A DNA stretch of 64,000 nucleotides from Streptomyces sp. SCL15-4 (GTDB lineage Bacteria; Actinomycetota; Actinomycetes; Streptomycetales; Streptomycetaceae). The stretch spans positions 5,394,001 through 5,458,000 of the forward strand of contig NZ_JAOBTQ010000001.1 of NCBI RefSeq assembly GCF_033366695.1. The letters are read 5' to 3'. Shown here piece after piece: positions 24,269-32,299 of the stretch (its first letter is position 1; each line of letters begins with the position of its first letter). The notes beneath the pieces are model-generated. The model was not told the origin of the DNA. It saw nothing but the letters and a program-made list of their open reading frames with translations, and did no database searches. A program made the translations under genes and the position numbers.

Positions 24269-25180
24269 ATGCATGTCTTCGTCACCGGCGGTACCGGCCA
24301 GACCGGTCCAACGGTCGTCGCCGAACTCGTCGCGGCCGGCCACAAGGTCACCGGCCTGGCGCGCTCGGACGCCGCCGCCGCGCGGCTGGAATCACTGGGA
24401 GCCACACCGCACCACGGCTCGCTGGACGACCTCGACAGTCTGCGCAGCGGTGCCGCGGCCGCCGACGCCGTCCTACACATGGCCTACGGTGGTGACTTCT
24501 CCGACCTGGACGGCATGACGCGGCGCGACCGCACCGCGATCGAGACGCTCGGCCGGCCGCTGGAACACTCGGGCAAGCCGTTCGTCGTCACCTCCGGCAC
24601 CCTGGTCATGCCCGCCGGCCGGGAGAGCACCGAGCTGGACGAGCCCGACACGGCCGGGATCGCGGCCTTCCGCATCGCCGGTGAACGAGCGTGCCTGGAC
24701 TTCGCCGCCCGGGGCGTGCGCGCGAGCGTGGTCCGCCTCGCTCCGACCGTCCACGGTCCCGACGACCACGGGTTCATCCCCATGCTCATCGCCACCGCCC
24801 GGAAGACCGGCGTGTCGGCCTACGTCGGCGACGGCACCAACCGATGGCCCGCCGTACACCGGCTCGACGCGGCGGTCCTGTTCCGCCTCGCACTGGAGAA
24901 GGCGCCTGCGGGCAGCGTGCTGCACGGAGCGGCCGAAAGCGGCGTCACCCTGAAGAGCATCGCGGAGACGATCGCCCGGGGCCTGGACCTGCCCACGGCC
25001 TCGCTCACTCCGGCCGAGGCCGCCGGCCACTTCGTGAGCCCGTTCATGGCCACCGCCTACGGCTTCGACGGTCCCGTCTCCAGCGCTCACACGCGGGAAC
25101 TGCTCGGCTGGACGCCCACCCACCCGACCCTGCTCCAGGACCTGGAGCACGGAGATTACCTGGCGGGCCCGGCGTCCTGA
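24269..25180 (+). CDS. NAD(P)-binding epimerase/reductase of the extended SDR type
   Basis: A 303-residue protein with the dinucleotide-binding motif GGTGQTGPTVVAEL at the N-terminus, then DAVLHMAYGGDFSD. A promoter-proximal GGGAGGG supports ATG 24269. The region ERACLDFAARGVRASVVRLA and the Tyr/Lys-poor active site are as in atypical NmrA/epimerase-like SDRs, where catalytic residues vary. The substrate is probably a small organic molecule that also serves as ligand for the divergent TetR repressor. Confidence 0.8.
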   Translation: MHVFVTGGTGQTGPTVVAELVAAGHKVTGLARSDAAAARLESLGATPHHGSLDDLDSLRSGAAAADAVLHMAYGGDFSDLDGMTRRDRTAIETLGRPLEHSGKPFVVTSGTLVMPAGRESTELDEPDTAGIAAFRIAGERACLDFAARGVRASVVRLAPTVHGPDDHGFIPMLIATARKTGVSAYVGDGTNRWPAVHRLDAAVLFRLALEKAPAGSVLHGAAESGVTLKSIAETIARGLDLPTASLTPAEAAGHFVSPFMATAYGFDGPVSSAHTRELLGWTPTHPTLLQDLEHGDYLAGPAS

Positions 25181-25182
25181 CG

Positions 25183-25410
25183 TCAGCCCAGGCGGCCGTC
25201 CTTGACGGCGTTCACGAACGAGACCCAGCCGTTCGCCGAGAAGAGGACGGCGGGTCCGGCGACGGCTTTGCTGTCGCGGACGGGTACGTGAGCGTGGCCG
25301 CGGGCGACTTCGAGGCACTCACCCTGATCACCGCCGCTGTAGCTGGACTTGTACCAGCCGGTGAGGCTGGACGAGTCGGGGACGGTGTGCTCACTGCTGA
25401 CCATGCGCAT
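25183..25410 (-). CDS. DUF397 protein
   Basis: A 75-residue protein of the streptomycete DUF397 family: LTGWYKSSYSGGDQGECLEV, then VPVRDSKAVAGPAVLFSANG and WVSFVNAVKDG. The start at 25410 (or ATG 25404 two codons later) lies within the last 20 bases of the upstream XRE regulator gene, so the two are translationally coupled. DUF397 proteins act as partners of such XRE/DUF5753 regulators (for example near whiJ and in Scr1-type pairs), probably binding them and altering DNA binding. Confidence 0.88.
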   Translation of the reverse strand: MRMVSSEHTVPDSSSLTGWYKSSYSGGDQGECLEVARGHAHVPVRDSKAVAGPAVLFSANGWVSFVNAVKDGRLG

Positions 25411-26215
25411 GTTCCTCTGCTGCCGCCCTGACGAGGGTCAGTGACTCCTGTTGCGACAACGCGTCGCTCAGGGCCAGAGCGTAGGCGGTCTGGCAGCCGC
25501 TCACCAGCGCGGGATCATCCATCAGGTTCCCGCTCTGGAAGCCCTCTACGTAGGCCACAGGGGCGGAGTCATCAAAGGCCATGAGAGTGAGCAGACTCTG
25601 CATAAGCGCATGTGCTCCCACCTCGTAGGGCAGAACATGCAGCCGTAGCCGACCGGCCTCGGCCAAGTCGGCAATGCCGTGCAACTGCTTGGCCATGACG
25701 TGTGGGCCGCCTACACGGCGTCGAAGTACGGACTCGTCGAGCAGCGTCCAGACGACCGGATGGGCGGGTCCGTCGAGGATCCGGCGGCGTTTCGTTCGGA
25801 TGACGATGAATTCGTCAAGCTCCTCGGCCGTGTAGTTGGGCCAATAGGCGCGGAAGAGGGCACCTGCGTACTCGTCGGTCTGGAGCGTTCCGGGGACCAG
25901 CGTCAGCGCGAACTGCTGGATCAGTGACGCCTGTCGCTCCAGCTCCGCAACTGCGGCGAAGTGATCGGTGTATTTCGACTCCAAGTCCTGCAGCCACCGC
26001 TCGAAGAACCCGTCCGTCCCCAGCGCCTGGTCGATCCGACGGGCGTCATCCGGCTTGGGAAGCCTTCTTCCCGCCTCCCAGTGGCTGACCAACGTGGGCG
26101 AGCAGACCACGATCTCGCTCAGTTGCTCCTGCGTGAGTCCGGCCGCGATGCGCCGCAGCCTCAGCTCCTCCCCGTACTTCTCGCGCGGCGTCTTCGGCCT
26201 GCGGACAACGCTCAT
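25391..26215 (-). CDS. XRE-family regulator with DUF5753 domain
   Basis: A 274-residue protein. The N-terminal helix-turn-helix reads GEELRLRRIAAGLTQEQLSE then VCSPTLVSHWEAGRRLPK. The C-terminal DUF5753 domain includes IQQFALTLVPGTLQTDEYAG and LHVLPYEVGAHALMQSLLTL. ATG 26215 (MSVVRRPKTPREKYG) is chosen over the far upstream start at 26320 because homologues begin there and GGGAGT precedes it. This is the WhiJ/Scr1-like class, paired with the DUF397 gene downstream and facing two small genes on the other strand. Confidence 0.87.
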   Translation of the reverse strand: MSVVRRPKTPREKYGEELRLRRIAAGLTQEQLSEIVVCSPTLVSHWEAGRRLPKPDDARRIDQALGTDGFFERWLQDLESKYTDHFAAVAELERQASLIQQFALTLVPGTLQTDEYAGALFRAYWPNYTAEELDEFIVIRTKRRRILDGPAHPVVWTLLDESVLRRRVGGPHVMAKQLHGIADLAEAGRLRLHVLPYEVGAHALMQSLLTLMAFDDSAPVAYVEGFQSGNLMDDPALVSGCQTAYALALSDALSQQESLTLVRAAAEEHAHGQQ

Positions 26216-26343
26216 CCGGCCAACTCCCTTGGTGACAGGCGCAATGTCAACCCCCCGCCCCTGGCAGCGTAGCCACAACCGACCCCAGTCTGTGAGGAAA
26301 TCAGCACACACCGCAGTCACCGCAGGTGAGAAAGCAGGTCGGC

Positions 26344-26547
26344 ATGAGTCGTCTCCTGGCCCGGTTGGTCAGGCCGTCGCGTCGGCGCCGCAGGCCGGTC
26401 GCGCCCCCGCCGTACCCGGACGTGTCCCCGTACTCGTGCCCGTACGTCGGCGGACCCACGACGTACCGCAGGGGCGAGGCTCCCTTGCGCGGCGAGGACA
26501 GCCCGCTCGTCCGCCCGTATCTCCACCCGGTGGAGACCTGCGCATGA
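26344..26547 (+). CDS. Small arginine/proline-rich protein
   Basis: A 67-residue frame (MSRLLARLVRPSRRRRRPVA..., then PPPYPDVSPYSCPY) of no recognised family. It is supported mainly by its position: its TGA overlaps the ATG of the next gene (ATGA, 26544-26547), and it faces the XRE/DUF397 pair from which it may be regulated. Composition is low in complexity at the N-terminus, so a chance frame cannot be excluded. Confidence 0.5.
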   Translation: MSRLLARLVRPSRRRRRPVAPPPYPDVSPYSCPYVGGPTTYRRGEAPLRGEDSPLVRPYLHPVETCA

Positions 26548-26849
26548 ACGGCCGGACGTACGACGACCCGCCGGCGGACGGACGCCTGCTCCCGTGGACC
26601 GGTGACGAGGGCAAGCCCTGTTATGTGCTGGGCGACGGCACGGGATACGTGTCCCGGCTCGCGGACCAGGTCGAGAGCGTGCAGCTCGGGATGGCCGGCG
26701 ACCTGCTCGACCACGCGGCCGAACTCCTCGCCGAGGACCGCCTCACGGACCGCGAACTGCGCTACCTGGCCCGGCGGCTCACCGAGTCCCTGCGGGAGGT
26801 CAAGCGGGTCGCGGAGAGCCGGGGAGCACGGCTGCCGAGCGCTCGTTGA
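26544..26849 (+). CDS. Small helical protein next to the XRE/DUF397 pair
   Basis: A 101-residue, mostly helical acidic protein: NGRTYDDPPADGRLLPWTGD, a loop YVLGDGTGYVSRLADQVESV, then helices MAGDLLDHAAELLAEDRLTD and RYLARRLTESLREVKRVAES. It resembles conserved streptomycete hypothetical proteins found beside XRE/DUF397 regulators. Its start overlaps the stop of the preceding small gene. The function is unknown. Confidence 0.75.
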   Translation: MNGRTYDDPPADGRLLPWTGDEGKPCYVLGDGTGYVSRLADQVESVQLGMAGDLLDHAAELLAEDRLTDRELRYLARRLTESLREVKRVAESRGARLPSAR

Positions 26850-26879
26850 GGATGGCGGGGCGCCTGTTCGTGATCCAGA

Positions 26880-27416
26880 ATGACCTGCGTGATCACGCTG
26901 GAGACGTCCCGTCTGATCCTGCGTCGCTGGCGCGAGGAAGACGTCGGGCCCATGGCCGCCGTCAACGCAGACCCCGAGGTCATGCGGTGGATCCGTGACG
27001 GCGGCGTCCTTGACGAACAGCAGACGCGCGGCAGGATCCGGGCGTGGGAGAGCGAATGGGAGTCCCGGGGCTACGGCCTGTTCGCCGTGGAGATCCGGGC
27101 CACCGGCGAGCTGGCCGGGTTCACCGGCCTTTCGGTGCCCGACTTCCTGCCGGAGGTCCTGCCGGCGGTCGAGGTCGGCTGGCGGCTGGGACGGTCCCAC
27201 TGGGGTCAGGGCCTGGCCACCGAGGCCGCCGCGGCCGCTGTGCGGTTCGGGTTCGAGGAACGGGGGCTGGAGCGGATCGTCAGCATCGTGCAAGTGGGCA
27301 ACGACGCCTCCGAACGCATCACGGCCAAGCTGGGGATGCGCCTGGTGCGTGAGACCGTGAGCCCCGCCGGCGGCCGGCGGGTCCGGGTGTTCGAGGCGTC
27401 GTCGGCCGCCGGCTGA
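26880..27416 (+). CDS. GNAT acetyltransferase (RimJ/RimL type)
   Basis: A 178-residue N-acetyltransferase. It has the N-terminal signature ITLETSRLILRRWREEDVGP, the acetyl-CoA-binding strand-turn LGRSHWGQGLATEAAAAAV (Q/R-x-x-G-x-G/A) and RIVSIVQVGNDASERITAKL near the end. This is the ribosomal-protein/small-molecule acetyltransferase group. An in-frame GTG at 26889 is an alternative start. It ends convergently with rbsD. Confidence 0.87.
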   Translation: MTCVITLETSRLILRRWREEDVGPMAAVNADPEVMRWIRDGGVLDEQQTRGRIRAWESEWESRGYGLFAVEIRATGELAGFTGLSVPDFLPEVLPAVEVGWRLGRSHWGQGLATEAAAAAVRFGFEERGLERIVSIVQVGNDASERITAKLGMRLVRETVSPAGGRRVRVFEASSAAG

Positions 27417-27429
27417 CGGAACGCCTCCG

Positions 27430-27446
27430 GCCGGGACGATCCCGGC
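27430..27446. terminator. Short hairpin between GNAT and rbsD
   Basis: GCCGGGA (27430-27436) and TCCCGGC (27440-27446) form a 7-bp stem with a 3-base loop between two convergent genes. A modest candidate for a shared terminator. Confidence 0.4.
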
Positions 27447-27472
27447 AGACGCGCCGTCCGCGCCGCACGTCC

Positions 27473-27862
27473 CTAGAAGAACACCCCGCACCGCAGCAGC
27501 ACGTTCGCGTACGGGCGGGCCTCGCCCGTGCGGACGATCAGCCGGGCCCCGGCCGACAGTTCCTTCAGGCGCTCGTGCGGGACGTGGGCCAGGCCGGGAA
27601 AGCGGTCCGTGAGCAGGGCCGCCGCCTCCGGATTGGCCTCCCGGACCTCCTCCGCCGCCGTCGCGCCCTCCACCACCAGCTCGGCCAGCAGGCCGTCCAG
27701 GACGTCGGCGAAGGACGGCACGCCGGCCCGGAACGCCAGGTCCACGACCCGGGGCCCGTCGGGTATCGGCATGCCGGCGTCACACACCAGCACCTCGTGC
27801 CCGTGACCGAGTTCGGCCAGCGCACCGGCCAGATGACGGTTGAGGATGCCCGCCTTCTTCAC
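27473..27862 (-). CDS. rbsD: D-ribose pyranase
   Basis: A 129-residue protein that interconverts pyranose and furanose forms of ribose before phosphorylation. The family signatures are KKAGILNRHLAGALAELGHG then HEVLVCDAGMPIPDGPRVVD at the start and RTGEARPYANVLLRCGVFF at the end, with the catalytic His in NRHL. The GTG start overlaps the rbsK stop (GTGA, 27859-27862), placing it last in the ribose operon. The frame extends upstream to 28081, but that part is antisense-like noise within rbsK. Confidence 0.92.
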   Translation of the reverse strand: MKKAGILNRHLAGALAELGHGHEVLVCDAGMPIPDGPRVVDLAFRAGVPSFADVLDGLLAELVVEGATAAEEVREANPEAAALLTDRFPGLAHVPHERLKELSAGARLIVRTGEARPYANVLLRCGVFF

Positions 27863-28761
27863 AGCGCCTCGACCTCCGCCGCCGTCGGGTACGACTCCTG
27901 CGCGCCCCGCCGCGTCACCGCCGCCGCGCCCACCCGGGCCGCGTACGCCGCCGCCTGAGCCAACGTCGCCCCCGCGCCCAGCCGCCAGGCCAGCGCGGCG
28001 GTGAACGCGTCGCCCGCGCCGGTCGTGTCCACCGCGTCCACCTTCACCGACGGCACCAGGGCCGTCCCCGAGCCGTCGCACACCAGCGCCCCGCGCGCGC
28101 CCAGCGTGACCACCACCGAGCGCGGCCCCTCGGCCAGCAGCAGCCGCGCCCAGCCGGCGGGGTCGTCGCCGGCCCGCGCGTCACCGAGGATCACCCGGGC
28201 CTCGTGCTCGTTGACGATCAGCGGATCACAGGCCGCCAGCACCTCGGCGGGCAGCTCGCGCGGCGGGGACGGGTTCAGCACGAACCGGCTGCCCGGCGCC
28301 AGGCTCCGCACCACCTCCACGACCGTCTCCAACGGGATCTCCAGCTGCGCCGACACCACCCGGGACGCCCGGAACAGGCCGCCGGCCGCCCGCACGTCCT
28401 CCGGCCGCAGCCGCGCGTTGGCACCCGGCGACACCACGATGCTGTTGTCCCCGTCCGGGTCCACGGTGATCAGCGCCACGCCCGTCGGCGCGCCGCCGGC
28501 CAGCACGCCCGCCGTGTCCACTCCGGCCGCGCGCAGCGACTCCAGCAGCAGCCGGCCGTGGCCGTCGTCGCCGACCCGCGCCAGCAGGGCCGTACGAGCC
28601 TCCAGACGGGCCGCCGCGACGGCCTGGTTGGCGCCCTTGCCGCCCGGATGCACGGCGAGATCGCCGCCGAGCACCGTCTCACCCGCGGCCGGCCGCCGCT
28701 CGACGCCGATCACCAGGTCCGCGTTGGCCGAACCCACGACCAGCAGGTCGTAGTCGTACAT
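27859..28761 (-). CDS. rbsK: Ribokinase
   Basis: A 300-residue PfkB-family kinase that phosphorylates ribose with ATP. The N-terminal substrate motif GGDLAVHPGGKGANQAVAAA and the C-terminal ATP/anion-hole motif VDTTGAGDAFTAALAW (catalytic Asp) are both intact. GGGGAG lies nine bases upstream of the ATG. It follows the fused permease/binding-protein gene after a 78-bp gap holding a strong hairpin, and overlaps rbsD. Confidence 0.92.
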   Translation of the reverse strand: MYDYDLLVVGSANADLVIGVERRPAAGETVLGGDLAVHPGGKGANQAVAAARLEARTALLARVGDDGHGRLLLESLRAAGVDTAGVLAGGAPTGVALITVDPDGDNSIVVSPGANARLRPEDVRAAGGLFRASRVVSAQLEIPLETVVEVVRSLAPGSRFVLNPSPPRELPAEVLAACDPLIVNEHEARVILGDARAGDDPAGWARLLLAEGPRSVVVTLGARGALVCDGSGTALVPSVKVDAVDTTGAGDAFTAALAWRLGAGATLAQAAAYAARVGAAAVTRRGAQESYPTAAEVEAL

Positions 28762-28789
28762 CAGTTGACTCCCCTGAGAGATGACCCGA

Positions 28790-28826
28790 GGCGGGCGGCC
28801 CCGGAAGCTTCCCGGGGCCGCCCGCC
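28790..28826 (-). terminator. Intra-operon hairpin between rbsCB and rbsK
   Basis: GGCGGGCGGCCCCGG (28790-28804) pairs perfectly with CCGGGGCCGCCCGCC (28812-28826), a 15-bp GC stem around the loop AAGCTTC. It lies immediately after the rbsCB stop codon and 29 bp before the rbsK start. It could be a partial terminator that lowers kinase/pyranase expression, or a 3' stabiliser for the transporter mRNA. Confidence 0.6.
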
Positions 28827-28839
28827 CTGCCGTGGTCCG

Positions 28840-30789
28840 TCAGCCGGTGAACCCGGCCACGTTGTCCTTCGTGACCACCTTCACCGGCACCTTCACCGTC
28901 GGCTCCACCTTCTCGCCGCGGACCGCCTTGAGGGCGTTGTCCACGGCGATCCGGCCCAGCTGCGAGGGCTGCTGGGCGACCGACGCGTACAGCGTGCCGC
29001 CCTTGACCGCCGTCAGGCCGTCCGGGGTGCCGTCGAAGCCGACCACCTGCACCGACCTGCCCGCCTTGGAGCCGAGCGCCTTGATCGCGCCGAGAGCCAT
29101 CTCGTCGTTGGCGGCGATGACGCCCTGCACGTCCGGATGGGCCTGGAGCAGGTTCGACATCACGTCCAGGCCCTTGGTCCGGTCGAAGTCGGCGGGCTGC
29201 TGGGCCAGCACCCGGATGCCCGGGTAGGCCTTCAGGCCCTTGGCGAACCCGGCCGCCCGCTCACGCGCCGCCGACGTACCCGCCTGCCCCTGGAGGATGA
29301 CGATCTTTCCGTGCCCGCCCAGCTTCTCCGCGACGGTCTTCGCGGCCAGCTCACCGCCGGCGACGTTGTCGGAGGCCACCAGCGTGGCCACGGACGCCCG
29401 GTTGACGCCCCGGTCCACGGCGACCACGGGAATGTCCGCCTTGCCGGCGGCCTTCACCGAGTTGCTCGCCGCGTCCGAGTCCACCGGGTTGACGATGATC
29501 CCGTCCAGGCTCGTACTGGTGAAGTTCTGGAGCTGGTTGGCCTGCTGGGAGGCGTCGTTCTGCGCGTCGGTGACGGTCAGGTCCACGCCCAGCTTCTTCG
29601 CCTCGGCCTGCGCGCCGGACCGGATCTGCACGAAGAACGGGTTGTTCAGCGTGGACAGGGACAGGCCGAGCCGCGGGTTCGCCGACGACGACGAGCCGCC
29701 GTGCAGCAGCGAGGTGGCGCCGACCACGGCCACGGTGACCACGGCCGCCAGCGCGTACGTCACCGCCTGCCTGCCCTTCGGCCCGCCCGCACCGGCGGCC
29801 GCCGGCCCCGCACCGGCCTTGCGGCGCACGGTGTCCAGCAGCACCGCGAGCGCGATCACCACACCGATCACGACCTGCTGCCAGAACGCGGAGACGGACA
29901 GCAGGTTCAGCCCGTTCCTGAGCACCGCGAGGATCAGTGCGCCGATCAGCGTGCCGGACGCCTTGCCGGTGCCGCCCGCCAGCGAGGCGCCGCCGATGAC
30001 GACGGCGGCGATCGCGTCCAGCTCGTAGCCGTCGGCGGCCTGCGGCTGCGCCGAGGACAGCCGGGCGGCCAGCACCACGCCCGCGACGGCGGCGAACAGC
30101 CCGGACAGGGCGTAGATCGCGAGCTTCTGCCGCTTGACCCGGAGGCCGGAGAGCCGGGCGGCCTCCTCGTTGCCGCCGATCGCGTACATGGACCGGCCGA
30201 TGTAGGTCCGGCCGAGCACGACGGCGGCGATCAGCCCCATCACCACCATGACCAGCACCGGCACCGGCAGCCAGCCGCCGAGGGTGTCGCCGAGGTGGGA
30301 GACCGAGCCGGGGAACGCGATGGGGGAGCCCTGGGAGATGACCAGGGCCAGACCGCGGCCCACCGACAGCATGGCCAGCGTCGCGATGAACGGCGGCAGC
30401 TTGCCGTAGGCGATGAGGAAACCGTTCACCAGACCGGCGACGACGCCCGTGGCGACCGCCAGGACCACCGCGAGCGCGACCGGCACCCCGTGCGAGGTGG
30501 CGCTCCAGCCCAGCATGGTCGCCGACAGCGCGGCCACCGACCCCACGGACAGGTCGATGCCCGCCGAGACGATCACGAACGTCACACCGAAGGCGAGGAT
30601 CGCCGTCACGGCGGCCTGCACGCCGATGTTCAGCAGGTTGTCCGTGGTCATGAAGTCACCCGACAGCGCCGACAGGGCGATGACGAGGACGATCAGCGCG
30701 GTGAGCGCGCCGTTGTCGAGGAGCAGCCGGCGCAGGGTCCCCGGGGCGCCACTCGCGCCCGACCGGCTCTTGAGCGTGTCAGTGGCCAC
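28840..30789 (-). CDS. rbsC-rbsB: Ribose ABC transporter permease fused to its substrate-binding protein (RbsC-RbsB)
   Basis: A 649-residue fusion. Residues 1-322 are an RbsC-type permease (FGVTFVIVSAGIDLSVGSVA, AIGGNEEAARLSGLRVKR, DAIAAVVIGGASLAGGTGKA). A linker at 323-340 is Ala/Gly-rich, an extra transmembrane helix spans about 343-362 (VTYALAAVVTVAVVGATSLL), and residues 371-649 are an RbsB-like binding protein (GLSLSTLNNPFFVQIRSGAQ, GIIVNPVDSDAASNSVKAAG, VIAANDEMALGAIKALGSKA, QVVGFDGTPDGLTAVKGG). The extra helix would carry the binding domain to the outer face, replacing a lipoprotein anchor. GTG 30789 lies 10 bases inside the end of rbsA, so they are coupled. Confidence 0.93.
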   Translation of the reverse strand: MATDTLKSRSGASGAPGTLRRLLLDNGALTALIVLVIALSALSGDFMTTDNLLNIGVQAAVTAILAFGVTFVIVSAGIDLSVGSVAALSATMLGWSATSHGVPVALAVVLAVATGVVAGLVNGFLIAYGKLPPFIATLAMLSVGRGLALVISQGSPIAFPGSVSHLGDTLGGWLPVPVLVMVVMGLIAAVVLGRTYIGRSMYAIGGNEEAARLSGLRVKRQKLAIYALSGLFAAVAGVVLAARLSSAQPQAADGYELDAIAAVVIGGASLAGGTGKASGTLIGALILAVLRNGLNLLSVSAFWQQVVIGVVIALAVLLDTVRRKAGAGPAAAGAGGPKGRQAVTYALAAVVTVAVVGATSLLHGGSSSSANPRLGLSLSTLNNPFFVQIRSGAQAEAKKLGVDLTVTDAQNDASQQANQLQNFTSTSLDGIIVNPVDSDAASNSVKAAGKADIPVVAVDRGVNRASVATLVASDNVAGGELAAKTVAEKLGGHGKIVILQGQAGTSAARERAAGFAKGLKAYPGIRVLAQQPADFDRTKGLDVMSNLLQAHPDVQGVIAANDEMALGAIKALGSKAGRSVQVVGFDGTPDGLTAVKGGTLYASVAQQPSQLGRIAVDNALKAVRGEKVEPTVKVPVKVVTKDNVAGFTG

Positions 30790-32299
30790 GGGGGGCCTCC
30801 TTCTCGGTGGTGGGGGTGGAGACGGCGAGGGACATCACCGCGTCCTGGGTCGCCTCTTCGGCGCTGAGTTCGCCTGCGATCCGGCCCTGGGCCATCACCA
30901 GCACCCGGTCGCTCATGCCGAGCACCTCGGGCAGATCGCTGGAGATCATCAGGACGGCGGCACCGGCGGCCGTCAGTTCGTTGATCAGCTGGTAGATCTC
31001 GACCTTGGCGCCGACGTCGATCCCGCGCGTCGGCTCGTCGAGGATCAGCACCTTGGTGTCGGCCAGCAGCCACTTGCCGATGACGACCTTCTGCTGGTTG
31101 CCGCCGGACAGGGTCCGCACCCGCTGCCCGAGGCCCGCCATGCGCACGCCGAGCTGTCCGGCGATCCGCTCGGCGGCGGCGTGCTGGCCCTTGCGGTCCA
31201 CCAGCCCCGCCCGGGTGGCCGAGCGCAGCGTCACCAGCCCGAGGTTCTCCTTGACGGAGGCGTCCAGCACCAGCCCCTGGCCCTTGCGGTCCTCCGGCAC
31301 GAGCCCGATCCCGGCGTCCATGGCGGCGTTCACGTCGTGCCGCCTCAGCTCGGCGCCGGAGACCCGTACGACCCCGCGGTCGTAGGGATCGGCGCCGAAC
31401 ACGGCCCGCACGACCTCGGTCCGCCCGGCACCCACCAGCCCCGCGATGCCGACGACCTCACCGGCGTGCACCTCGAAGCTCACGTCATGGAAGACGCCGT
31501 CCCGGCTCAGCCCCTGGACGGACAGCAGCGGATCACCGGTGCCGGTCCGCTGCCGCGGGTACTGCTGCTCGATGGACCGTCCCACCATCAGCCGCACGAG
31601 TTCGTCCTCGGGCGTGGCGGCGGGCACCTGCCCGACGCTCTTGCCGTCCCGGATGACGGTGACCCGGTCGCCCAGGGCCGCGATCTCCTCCAGGTGGTGG
31701 GTGATGAAGACGATCCCCACCCCGTCGGCCCGCAGCCCCCGCACGATGGCGAAGAGCCTCTCCACCTCCTCCGAGGTGAGCACGGCGGTCGGCTCGTCCA
31801 TGATGAGCACGCGCGCGTCCAGGCTGAGCGCCTTGGCGATCTCGACCATCTGGAGCCGCGCGATACCGAGTTCCCGCACCCGGGCCCGCGGCGACACGTC
31901 GACCCCGACCCGCTCCAGCAGCGCCGCGGCCTCGGTCTCCATCCGCTTCCGGTCGATCATCCCGAAGCGGCGCGGCTGCCGTCCCAGGAAGATGTTCTCG
32001 GCGACGGTCAGATCGGGCACCAGGTTGAACTCCTGGTAGATGGTGGCGATCCCGAGCCGTTCGGCGTCCTGCGCCCCGTGGACGCGCACCTCCGCACCGC
32101 CCACGAGAATCCGGCCGGCGTCGGGGGTGTAGGCACCGGAGAGCATCTTGATCAGCGTGCTCTTGCCGGCCCCGTTCTCACCGAGCAGCACATGGACCTC
32201 GCCCCGGCGCAGATCGAAGTCGACGCCGTCGAGCGCGACCACGCCGGGGAAGGTCTTGCGTATGCCCTCGATGCGCAGCAACTCGTCCGGGTTGCTCAC
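30779..32299 (-). CDS. rbsA: Ribose ABC importer ATPase
   Basis: A 506-residue double-NBD ATPase of the carbohydrate uptake (CUT2) type. NBD1 has Walker A GENGAGKST, the degenerate signature LGIARLQMVEIAKAL and Walker B VLIMDEPTAVL. NBD2 has the usual unconventional A-loop AGLVGAGRTEVVRAVFGA, the signature LSGGNQQKVVIGKWL and VLILDEPTRGIDVGAK. It powers import through the fused RbsC-RbsB protein. The GTG start overlaps the rbsR stop (GTGA), and the gene end overlaps rbsCB by 11 bp. Confidence 0.95.
   Translation of the reverse strand: MSNPDELLRIEGIRKTFPGVVALDGVDFDLRRGEVHVLLGENGAGKSTLIKMLSGAYTPDAGRILVGGAEVRVHGAQDAERLGIATIYQEFNLVPDLTVAENIFLGRQPRRFGMIDRKRMETEAAALLERVGVDVSPRARVRELGIARLQMVEIAKALSLDARVLIMDEPTAVLTSEEVERLFAIVRGLRADGVGIVFITHHLEEIAALGDRVTVIRDGKSVGQVPAATPEDELVRLMVGRSIEQQYPRQRTGTGDPLLSVQGLSRDGVFHDVSFEVHAGEVVGIAGLVGAGRTEVVRAVFGADPYDRGVVRVSGAELRRHDVNAAMDAGIGLVPEDRKGQGLVLDASVKENLGLVTLRSATRAGLVDRKGQHAAAERIAGQLGVRMAGLGQRVRTLSGGNQQKVVIGKWLLADTKVLILDEPTRGIDVGAKVEIYQLINELTAAGAAVLMISSDLPEVLGMSDRVLVMAQGRIAGELSAEEATQDAVMSLAVSTPTTEKEAPRGH

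Noticed and set aside
28204..30867. An 887-codon plus-strand frame over the ribose operon
   Set aside because: Arg/Gln/His-rich shadow of rbsK and rbsCB, with no family-like sequence.
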